From positions 4,769,384 through 4,833,383 of the forward strand of contig OX459106.1 in NCBI GenBank assembly GCA_949775045.1: 64,000 nt of DNA, read 5' to 3'. The notes below the pieces were generated by a model that saw only the letters and a list, made by a program, of their open reading frames with translations, did not search any database and was not told the DNA's origin. This DNA comes from Metridium senile (Eukaryota; Cnidaria; Anthozoa; Actiniaria; Metridiidae). Of the stretch, positions 43,491 to 55,400 are shown piece by piece (position 1 is the first letter of the stretch; the number at the start of each line of letters is the position of its first letter). The translations under genes were made by a program, and so were the position numbers.

Positions 43491-46400
43491 GTAAGCTGTA
43501 ACGATTAAGAAAGACTGCTGACACGATAACCACATATTATACACATACACTATATATTTATTTTAAAGTTGCTGCTAGCTAGGAAGGTTCAATTTGTAAC
43601 CGTTTTTAAGTTTGAGCGTGCAAACATTGCTTCACACTGAAGATGATCATAGACTTGATCGAAACGTCTGAGAACTTATCGTTTTAATTCAAATGCAAGC
43701 GTCAAAAAATCAATCTAATTGTAACAATATTATATATATACTTTGACACTAAAGATCCTGTTTTGCTGTTTGAATTGCAAAGAGTGGTCGATTGTTTTTC
43801 GGTATAATAGTCATGTCTCGGAAGCATTTACTAACCACACTCACGATTGTGGCCTTTTAAAATTTGAATTGTTATATAATTTAGTTTTTGTGTCTCTTGC
43901 GGATGATCATAATGCCATGAGCGGCTCATTTTTAATTAATGTTTGTTTTGTATTTTTCAAAGTTCTATTTGATATGTTGCTTTTATATTCAGTTTTAAGC
44001 CATACGCTGTACGTGTTTATCAAGTAAGAAATCACTGCTTTACATTTATAAAAACTGGATTATAAACAAACAAAATTGAATAATTTTATCTAATTTATTC
44101 TGCATATACATGTACTGTTATGCAATTTATAAATCAGCAATCACAACCTTCAACAAAGACTTTGTTCATAGTTTAGAATTTTAATTCAATTTCAGTCTAT
44201 TTACACTGTTCACATCAATACAATTTATAACATAGATACATTCTAACACGCGCTATGATTGGTTAAAAAACCGCGGTTTATCAGAGTATAAACCACGCTT
44301 CTCTGTGGTCAGTGACTTTGCAAGAAAACTTACCGAAGTTCGAGAGAGAAAAGCAAATAAAGACGAGACGTTTTTGAGACGAAAACATCGATTTAATTCA
44401 TGACTTTGCTATTATATTCTTACACAAATAATTATTTCAAGTAAATATGATTTCTAGATAATTCAAAAACTCACATGAACTTCAAATAATATCTAACCTT
44501 TTCAAGATTTGCTTTCAAATGTTCAGGTTATGAATGACAAATTAAAAATGTTCAAGTAAGAACGGCAAATCAAAAAACAGTTCATAGAAAATACATTTTC
44601 GAGTTGATTATTTTTGATAAATGTCTTTTTGTGGCTAAAATGTTTTCTTTTTTGTCATAAAATAACTTCATATTAATCCTACCGTAAATCTTCGTAAATC
44701 TTCTTGCTATTATATTCTTACACAAATAATTATTTCAAGTAAATATGATTTCTAGATAATTCAGAAACTCACATGAACTTCAAATAATATCTAACCTTTT
44801 CAAGATTCGCTTTCAAATGTTCAGGTTATGAATGACAAATTAAAAATGTTCAAGTAAGAACGGCAAATCAAAAAACAGTTCATAGAAAATACATTTTCGA
44901 GTTGATTATTTTTGATAAATGTCTTTTTGTGGCTAAAATGTTTTCTTTTTTGTCATAAAATAACTTCATATTAATCCTACCGTAAATCTTCGCTAGTTGT
45001 AACGGCCTCGTGGTTGCCTCATTTCATGTCATTTTGAAAGTAAAAACAAACAGAGTAGCTATTGAGAGTAGCTTTGTAGCTATTCCTTAGTAGAGGAGCA
45101 GGTTCTTGAGTTTAACTGTGAGAGTTTGTCTTCGTCACCCAGTTTTCTAACTCCATTTTGCGTTTTTTTTTCCACGGTAAATTTGTCGATCTTTCGATGG
45201 CTGTTTTGTTTCTCTTGTCGCTGTTTTTTCGCTTCTCTTCTCTCAACGGATGACGCTTTGGCTTTTGTAAACAAGATTGATTTTTTTAACAGTTTAAATT
45301 TTTAGGTTTTGAGCTTTAGAACGGATTTATATCTAAAACTGACAGAGATTTCAAAGATTGTAAAATGTTCAGCTTTCCGTTGTTGGCATTGAAAAAAGCT
45401 AAATGTTGACTGTCACATTTTTGACCAATCAGAGAAGAGTTTTACTATTCTTGAGCCAATCAAAATTAGCGTTATATCCCGATTGCATCAAAGCGAAAAT
45501 TTGCAAGAACAAAATAGATTTTTACAAGACAACATTTCGCTCGTAAATCTATGTAATAAACTATATTACTAAGGCTCAGTTGTGGTTTATACTCTGATAA
45601 CTGCACTCTGGATAGTTGAAAACACTCAAAAATGATCAAAAAGCACTCGCTTTCAGCTCGTGCTTTTTGACATTTTCTCGTGTTTTCAACTGTCCATCGT
45701 GCAGTTATCAGAGTATAAACCACGGCTGAGCCTTAGTTATTTGGTAAGTAATTTCATTGAAAACCACATATTTCTAGTGTGGTAAGCCTGTGATCTTATG
45801 CGCATAAAATTGCTCTTCTCTGTGAGTCCAACAACTCTATAGATTTTTTCAGAAAGCGTGGTTATGTGTTAAGGGGATATTATGTGTCGATAATATTGAA
45901 AAAGACCTTAAATATCCATTGAAAAGCAGAGCGACCTAGATGTTTACACTTTGAAATCCAGATGCTAATGAGTAATATTTCCAATTAGTACCATCGTGCT
46001 TTGCGAGGCGTGTCGACCACAGCCTAAATTTTATGTAAGGAACGCGCGAATAAAGTAGTATTTTGGACCGTATACGTACGTATCTATTTTAGTGTACGTA
46101 TTTGTATCAACTGTGGTACAGCTTAAAATTTCTGCATTATTTATCTATACAGCCTGTTTCTTATTCTTGTCAACAGATGCTGCAACTCGATAATATATAT
46201 GTATAATTTATACAATATTTTTCGATATCTTTGTCAATAGATGCTGTGGCTCGATTCACTCGATCCCCTCCCAGTAAACTGTACGTCGTGAAAGGACAAA
46301 CCGCCAGGTTCGCGTGGGACTACCATGTTGATGACAGAAATAAAGAATTTCATGAACTGTCACCAAGGTGGCTCTTTTACGACTCTGAAGGATACGAAAC

Positions 46401-49400
46401 TATCGGATTTGATGACAAATATAATTCATGGCTATTTACTAATGATATCAAGTACTGCCCATCCCGGTTACTCAAGCCCACAGTACGAGTAAGTAGAAAT
46501 TCAACAGCTACGTTAGTTATTACTAATGTAACCACGGCTGATAATGGTGAATATGGATGTATCCTGGTTTTATCAAGTGGGATCCGTTTTCCTACGAGTA
46601 AAGCACAGCTTATTGTTACAGGTTAGTATTTTGATAATAGTACAAGTTAACATGATGCAGTGGCGGATCTAGGAATATTTTAGGGGGGAGGGGGGGGGGG
46701 GTGAATGTGAAGCGTATATTTTGGTATTTGTGCATTGTTCATATGTTACTCATCAAATAAAACACAATAAAAAGCAGAAAACGTAGGGGGGTGGCTAGCC
46801 ACCCTATTCACAACCCCTAGTTCCGCCACTGCTTGATGGCAATACAATCGATTGGAGTGAAATTTGGTCTGAAATCGAGTGATTGCACGACTTAATCACA
46901 AGTAGGATTTCAGACCGAAATTGGACGACACGAAGCCAGTCTATTACCACTTAATCATATCCATTCTGTAACGTTTTAGATAAACACAAACTGGAGCATT
47001 TTGTTGAAAAGTGAAACATCAGTCAAACATACAACATGCCATCATATGAGTTATCAAGAGGTTTAAAAATTCACACAAATGCTAAAAGAAAATATTAAAA
47101 TCACATAACAATTTATGTTGATAATGAAATAATGATTATTTTTAGGGTTTGATCTAGCATTTTGACTGACTAGTTTCAACTCAAAACAAGCTATTTCAAA
47201 TCAAAATAATAGGATATAGCATATATAGATGTGCGGGCTCTATTTTCTTACATGCACTAAGCCGTAATGTTTAGAGTTCGATTTTGCTCTAAACGGCATT
47301 CAGTTGTATTTACAAACTGATACGCTCGTTCGTTCTATCAAATTTCAATTTCACTGTCTACGTGATTGGTTGATAATGACATTTTTGCCTGTTTATTGAC
47401 ATTGATGGATACCAGAACGACTAGTGTTTACTAGGGGTCGTAGATACAAAAAAGAGGGGTTTGTCTGCAGGCTCTCCCTTCTTCCTTCTTCCCTCCCCTT
47501 CCCTCCCCAAACCCTACAGCCGCCACGCAGGCTAGGCCGATTTAGCTCTTTATTTGTTGTTAGTATAAATACAAAGGTGATTATACAAAATCGCTCGCTC
47601 TGATTGGTTTGCTATCTCGGATTATCAGCCGATAATCACCTTTTCGGACAAAATGGCTGCCAGTAGTTGTTTTGTCACTGTTAGCGAAGATGAAATTGAA
47701 AACTTTAAAGAAAATGCTGTCCCAAAATCGACAAAAGAAGCTACTAAGTTTGGTGTCAAGCTATTTAAAGGTATCATGTTTTTTAATTTTGTCATTATAT
47801 GCGAGACAAAGTTTACAATTTTTACGCGTAACGGTCGCGCTTTTAAAAAATAAAATATTTTCACTTTGAATGCTGTTTCCTTCTTTCTTTTTTGAAATAA
47901 TCACCTTGGTATTTATACTAAAACGATTATTCACCTCAGGCAAAGTGATTATCGGTGAATATTTACCTCGCAGCGCGAAGACTCACCGCTCGGTAAATAT
48001 TCACCGATAATCACTTCGCCTTCAGCGAATAATTGTTAATTGTAGCGAGCTCGAAGTAAAGACTTGTCACGTTGTCTTACATTCGTAATGAAAGAAAAAT
48101 GCTTTTAATCTATATAAACTCTAGGTCACTAAATTGAATTTATAGAAAATTGGGTGTAGCGATTTAAATTTTGCTGGTATGTTTGTTGTTTTAAAGTGCT
48201 TATCACACTTGGTCAAATGAGGTATTAATAGAATCCTTGTGAGAGAGAATCGATATTCGGTTGAAAAAAAAATTAGGATTTATTCCCGCCGTGTAATTGA
48301 CGCCGAAAATCGCCAAAAATCGCCTTTCAGCGTTCCTGTGGTTTTTCAAAACGAGCAAAAAAGGAATGGGTACTAATCTTCCCTGTGACGTCAGTATGGT
48401 ATCGCACCTCAGCTCCGTTGTAGTGATTTACCTGCGAATTCACTGATTACATGCGACTTTTCGTCTTCATATTAACGTTTTAAAATGCTAAATCGATGTG
48501 TTGCTGGCGGATGCTCTAGCAGATCTGATTTAGAAAAGGATATAGTGCTTCACGCTATTTCTTATTTCAATAACGACTGGCCAGAAGCCAAAGAACAGAG
48601 AAGAAAGTGGGCCAGTTTCGTAAGCGAGCGAAGTGGGAGCCAACATATAACTCAGTTCTCTGCTCATTACACTTTCTAAAGAGCGACTATCAAAGACATT
48701 TTACCATGATAGACGAGCACACAAATCGGATAGCGTTCATAACACTGCTTGTAAATGACGATTTTGGTGTAGAAGAGCTCGTAAATCGCCAGTTTCTATC
48801 GTTTTCGTTCTGCTCGATGCGAGTTCAAACAACTCGGAATGGAACAGGGAACCTCACTAGGGTAGGGTAGCCTTTTATACTTTTGTCACTAGTTTCCATG
48901 ATGTTTCACGAAGTTTTAGCCAATCAGAATCGAGCTTGAGTTCTAAATCCCGCCTTTTGATTCCCTGTGTGATAGTTAATAGTATTTACTCACTTTTACT
49001 AGCAAATTGTGGTGTCCAAAACCTTTTGCTAAATTATTAGTTTAAATATTTTTCTTTTTATGATATTAGTAATTTTTTTGAATTCACAAAAAAACAAGAA
49101 GCCATGAGTGTCCATGAACAGTCTTTAACAAATAAATATGCGATTTGTTTTTCTTGTGTGTGTGTGTGTGGTGAAATATTTCTGGTTTGCAGAAGCAGGT
49201 CCTTCAAAATGATACTCTACACAATTCAACAACATTAGAAAGTCCTGTTATTTTGTTTTGACCTTTCCTTTCCAAACATCCCCTCCTGTCTGTCTTGTTA
49301 TTGGCTGTTTTTAACAATGATACAAGGTTTCAAAATTATGCTTTTCATGGTTCAAAATAGTGCAGTTAATGTTTTAAATGTACAAATTTTAGCCAATCAG

Positions 49401-52400
49401 ATTGCAGAATTTGCTAGTGATTACAAAAATATGATTAATAAAAGTAATAATATAAATGAATTTATACAGCAGCAACTCATCTTCAGTACAATTCTAAAAT
49501 TCTAAAACTATTTAATTTTTTAAATGACATCTTTAAAAATAATAATAATAATAATAAAAAAAACACTTATAGACCCAATAGTTTAAGATTTTTTCTTATT
49601 TCTAATTCGGAATTTAATGCCATTTTCACAAGCATCCGAACTCCAAGGCTCAAATACTGAACTCGTTTTCGCTTCCGTCAATCAAACTCTCGATATTTCC
49701 CGACTGTACTGCTTTCCGAAGTATCGGCATTCAATTTGGCAGAGTTTGAAAGGTTTGTTCATGATGTTGAAGAATCCTCAGAGGAAATAAAAGCCGTTAA
49801 ACTCCTACATTTAGAGAAGACTTTTTAAAATTAAAATCGTCGATGAAAAGGGAGAGCACTGAAGTAAGTATCACAATACATCTGAGTGGAATGTCTAAAA
49901 CAAACGTGTTCGATCATTACTTTTGTGGTGGAATTTACACTTCACTTCATTCGAACTTCAAACGATTTGAGTCTCCTCTAAATCTTGGAGTCGTTTCGCA
50001 TATTTTATTTCCTCTAAAATAGTCTTCAAAATCGTCGCAAAATCTTTCAAAATTCCACCATATTGAATGTCGTTACTACGGAAATCATCCGGGAAATGTC
50101 GGAAGTTTGATTGACGGAAGCGAAAACTCATCCAACAAGTTCGTTATTTTAGCGTTGGAGCTTGCATGTTTGTGAAAATTGCAGTAATATAATTAATACA
50201 TCCATCGACTATAAGCTTATTTTAAAATTTTATTTTATTTTCAAGTGATCACTTGTTACTTTTTACTAATCCCTAAATATTTGTGATAAACATTGTAAAA
50301 ATTATTATCATTAAAACATTCTCAAGTATGTTAAGGCCTGGGTTTTTCGTTGTGAAAAGACCCCCCGCCAATAATTAAGATGTTGGCTTCGTACTTTCAA
50401 GATATTCGCTAGTTTTCAAAGAAAATCGCTGTGGATGTTAATATCAGAGTCCTTAATGTTTTAGTGCTGATTTTTACGAGGTCACGTGGTATATGACGTC
50501 ATAATAGCAAGAAAATACTCAAAATTTATGCGGTCGTGAGTTTAAGATAAAGATAAAAACGAAAAGCCAAAAGTTGATAAGTAATAGATGACAAATAATT
50601 TCACGTTTGGAAAACTTGAATTCGATAGCTTGGTAGGGAGATATAAGGGGATTTTGAATAAAAATTATGGTCACGTGACCTGTTTTACAAAATATCTCCT
50701 TAACAGTAAGTGATAACCAGATTCTCCAAGCACAGTCCTGTAGAAACCTTGTAGAGAAGTACATTTAATGTATAAGTTTGTTTTAACTATTCAAACTCGC
50801 GACCGCATTTTCAAAGGAAAAACGAAATCCCTTATCCATCTAAACTAGTCACGTGACCACCCTTAGATCAAAATTACAAATTAAGGATGAGCAGTAGTCC
50901 GAGATCTATTAATGTACCAAGTTTTATTAAAATCAGATGAGTTTTGTGGCAATGACAAATAAAAACGTTTTTTCGTGAAACACGGCTAAAACCAGGCCTT
51001 AACATACTTGAGAATTAGCAATGTATTTTCAGAAGGAAGTAAAAAAGGTATATTTGAACTGCGTTTAATATTTCATTAATTTAGAAACTCCAATGTTTAC
51101 TGTACGTCCAAATCAAACAACTAAAATAACTGAACACTCAAGCTTGACCATCAACTGTACAGCGGTTGGTCCTCCAACACCAAACATCAAGTGGGTGCGA
51201 GAACGAGGCGTTACCATGGTTACTATGAACAAAGGTGTTGGGAGTGCTATATTATCTTTTGCGAACATTTCCAGGCATGATAGTGGAAAGTACGAGTGCC
51301 AGGCAGTGAATAACCCCAACCAAAGTCCAGTCACAGCCAGTACAGTGATTACGGTCTATTGTAAGTACACAGAAACACATAGTCCATTGAGCAATACTAA
51401 TCAATAATTATCAAGTTAAGAAAACACTGCCAGTAATTTTTTTAATAATACATTTATACAAACTAGATTGCAAGCACAAGAGTTGTAGTATTTATATTAA
51501 TTATAATTGATTCTGTATATCCCTAATTGGCAGAACGTTTCCCTGACTTTTGTATTTTTATGGGAAGGGAGTTAGTTAAATGTCAATAGAAGATACCTCT
51601 AAATGGACTTTTTTTTGTTATTCCTTTTGTACCAAATTACTCATGTTCTTTTTTTTTTTCATTTGACAGCATTCCTAATATTAGGTGTATTTACTATTAT
51701 ATAATTTTAAATCAGCACTCACAACACCCAGAATACACTTTGTTGATAGTTTAGAAATAGCAAAAAATATATTACATGCCAGGAACACGCGAATACAGTG
51801 TAGTATTTTGGATCTTACATTTTATTAGACATTCGTGTGTTTGTATCAACTGCGGTATAACTAAAACTTAAAGTTTCTACAATATTTAACTATACAACCT
51901 GTTTTATATTCTTGTCAATAGATGCTGTGGCTCGATTCACTCGAGTTCCTCCCAGTAAATTGTACGTCGTGAAAGGACAAACTGCCAGGTTCGTGTGGGA
52001 CTACCATGTTGATGACAGAGATAGAGACTTCCACAACTTTTCCCCAAGATGGCTCTTTTATGACTCTGGGGGTAACAAAACTATTGGATTTGATAACGGA
52101 TATAAATCATGGTTATTTACTAATGATATTAAGACCTGTCCATCCCGGTTATTACAGCCCACAGTACGAGTAAATAGAGATTCAACAGCTACGTTGGTTA
52201 TTACTAATGTAATTGCTGCTGATAATGGTGAATATGGATGTGTCCTGGTTTTATCAAGTGGATTACCCAACAGTTTTCCTACGAGTAAAGTACAGCTTAT
52301 TGTTACAGGTTAGTATTTTGTTAATAGTACAAGATAATAAATAAAACTAGACGCTCTGTGAGCGATTACTCGGGCTACTGAACAGAAGGGATTCTGAGGG

Positions 52401-55400
52401 ATTGAAATTCATAATGTATCACACATAGATCATGCACAATACATATATAGTGGTACCTCTTTTAAGCGGTCACCCTCTATTAGGCGGTCACAATAAAAGT
52501 CCCAAATCTATTCATATACCTATTCTATACCTGTATTCATCAGCCAACCTCTATTAAGAGGCCACTTTGGAAAGTCCCGAAGGTCACTGCTTAATAGAGG
52601 TACCACTGTATACATAGAAACTAACTGATGCAAATTCAGTTAGTCACGAGCAAACTGATAACGCTCTAACGCAGGCATATTATACGTATAGAAACCTATC
52701 TTGAGACACAAATAGGAAAACGTTATTATATCCAAGGAGATGACAGAGCCAGAGTTGTGTTTTATTTTAGGCATTTTAACCCACTTCGTGTTTTGATGCA
52801 TTGGTTGGTAATTTAAAACAGCATTAAAAATGTTTCATAAATTCACATAATTACACAAAGCTATCCTGAGGCACTAATAGGAAAATGTGAAAATGTTTGA
52901 AATGTGCACAAAAATAAACAAATAATCATTTAATTTTAGGTTATTTTAATGAGAAATGTCCTTATCCCAAATTTCATTATGTTGTTATTGAGAAAATGAA
53001 AACTAAGTCTCAGAAACATTATTATCAAGAACCTTTTGAGAAATAAACGTCACGAAATTAAAGATCGACAGTTCTTGAGGCATTTGTGTGTTATTTTTGG
53101 GCTGTATGAATCTGCTCGACATATATTTCTATGTACCGGGCTGCCTGTGTTAGAAAGTGTTGACATTTCACCCCGTTCCCTTCCCCCAAAAGCGCTCTAC
53201 GAAGTTAGAATGCGATCTAGAGTTCGAAAACTCTAAAGCTTCGAAAATTTGAAGTTGTTCTTGAAAATTGAACGTCAGAACAAGAAAGATAGATAGTTAC
53301 TAAAGCAATTTGTGTAATTTTTGAGGCGATTTGGGCCTTTGAGAGTGGTTTTCAGACAGGCCGATTTGAATGTTTTCATGCCATGTTGACGGTGTTCGCT
53401 TTGTAGGCTTCATGAAGTCACGTTCTCTGACATTATGAAGAACAAAAATAGCTCAGTAATCAAAATAAACTCAAGATGTCTGTTTGTAAGTGCTTGATAA
53501 TATGCCGTAGCGAATGCAATTCTGCTGGCACATCTTCTGTTTTGTCTAGAAAGGACTTCGCTAACGGCGGATCATTCCGGCCAAGATATCCTCGTCTTTA
53601 TAGGGAATGTGTCGCTGATCATCAGTCCAAAATATATACAGCTTTCTGAGGAATCAGAGTTAAACGAGTAAACGTGAGTCGATGTTCGACCTAACAAGTT
53701 ACTCGTCATTTTCACAATGAATCGTCTTCACATGTTATCCAAAATAATGCAACGCCAATCATCGTCAGTCTCGTCAATCATATCAAAAATAAAAACAAGT
53801 TTTCATTTCAATCGATATTTATTCGTTCGTATTAACCTTCGGTCAGCGATCGTTGCTCATGCGCTGTCATGCACTACTAGGAACGCCTGGGACCTGACCC
53901 TCCAATTTGAGGACCACGACAAAGAATACGACGACGACGAAGAACCGTTTGCATTTTTAGACTCGAGCTACCACAGGTAGCCCGAGTAATAATGATGATT
54001 GATATACAGCACCAAATTATTTTCAGTACGATTCTAAAATTCTAAAAACTATGTAATTTTCTAAATTCACTTAATTTAAAAGCAAATAAATAAATAATCA
54101 AAAACTAAGATAAAACTATTTACCCTTTTATGTTATATTTTAAAACTAAATGATATACTTTTATTTAAAAGTCACGCTAAATATTTCTGATAACAATTGT
54201 TAACCTTATTATTTATTGAGGTAAAACAACAAAAATATTTACTTTAACTGCGATTGCCATTCCATTTATTTTAGAAACTCCAAAGTTTACCGTACGTCCT
54301 AATCCAACGACAATAACAACTGAGCACTCGCACTTGACTATCAGCTGTACAGCGGTTGGTCGTCCAACACCAAAAATCACGTGGGTTCGAAAACGCGGTG
54401 TTACCAAGGTTACCATGACCAAAGGTGTTGGGAGTGCTAGACTATCTTTCCCGAACATTTCCAGGCATGATATTGGGAAGTACGAATGCCAGGCAGTGAA
54501 TAACCCTAACCAAAGTCCAGTTACAGCTAGTACTGTGGTTACGGTATATTGTAAGTATAATCATATAAACAGTTCATTGAACAATAAACAAACAAAGCTG
54601 CAATCCAGAAAGCCAATACGGGCCTGTTTAGATGCATTTATAAGGTATTCCTACTGGGAACATTAATTGCATGCTGTGCCTCCTCTTTCGCCGGTGAGAG
54701 TTTCCTTCAGAAATTCCCACATGATTTAATGAGCCGGCGTACACCACGAAATAAAATCCTCTTAGCTAACCATTGAAATACCACTTTGGGGTAAGATGAT
54801 TTCTTAGTACATTTCTTCCAAAAATTATTTTATCTTCTTCAGACAGACCTACGATCAAAAGATATTTGTCTACTAGTAATATCAGTTCCTGGAATGATCA
54901 CACGGTAACATTAAGATGTAGACATTCCAGTGCACTACCAGGTCCTACCTGGAAATGGTACCGACCCAATGGTGACATTATCACTTCTAATATATACAGT
55001 ATTACTGATGGTAGTGAGGTGACAGTGGTGACTGGACAAGATAGTGGTGACTATGGTCGTTATAGATGTAAAGCAACCAATGTAGCTGGTAGCGATGAAC
55101 ACAGTATTACAGTTACTCAGCTTTGTAAGTAGTTCGGTGTATCATTCATTCAATCATTCATGCCCATTCATACATCCATTCATTTATTCACCTGTCCATT
55201 CATTCGTTCATTTGACTATTCGTGTATTCAATCAAGAAATAATGAAATAATTGAATTATTATTATATTGGAAGTAATTGTATCACTTTTATATTCATTTG
55301 TCTTTATTCATTCATTCGAACATAGACTGTTTTATATTTAATATTTTGTCACGTCTTGAGGAAACAGAATAAAATCCTGGTCATGTTAACTCTATAATTA

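Larger units (their letters stand above)
43491..46240. other. Gene C intron 1
   Basis: Contains a 298-bp tandem duplication (44406-44995), a hairpin MITE (45568-45737) and a truncated V-exon start (46177-46193). No other gene is supported; small frames lack recognisable domains. Confidence 0.55.

Noticed and set aside
53717..53980. 88-residue frame with acidic end
   Set aside because: It ends inside the inverted repeat of an element and shows no known domain; too weak for a gene call.
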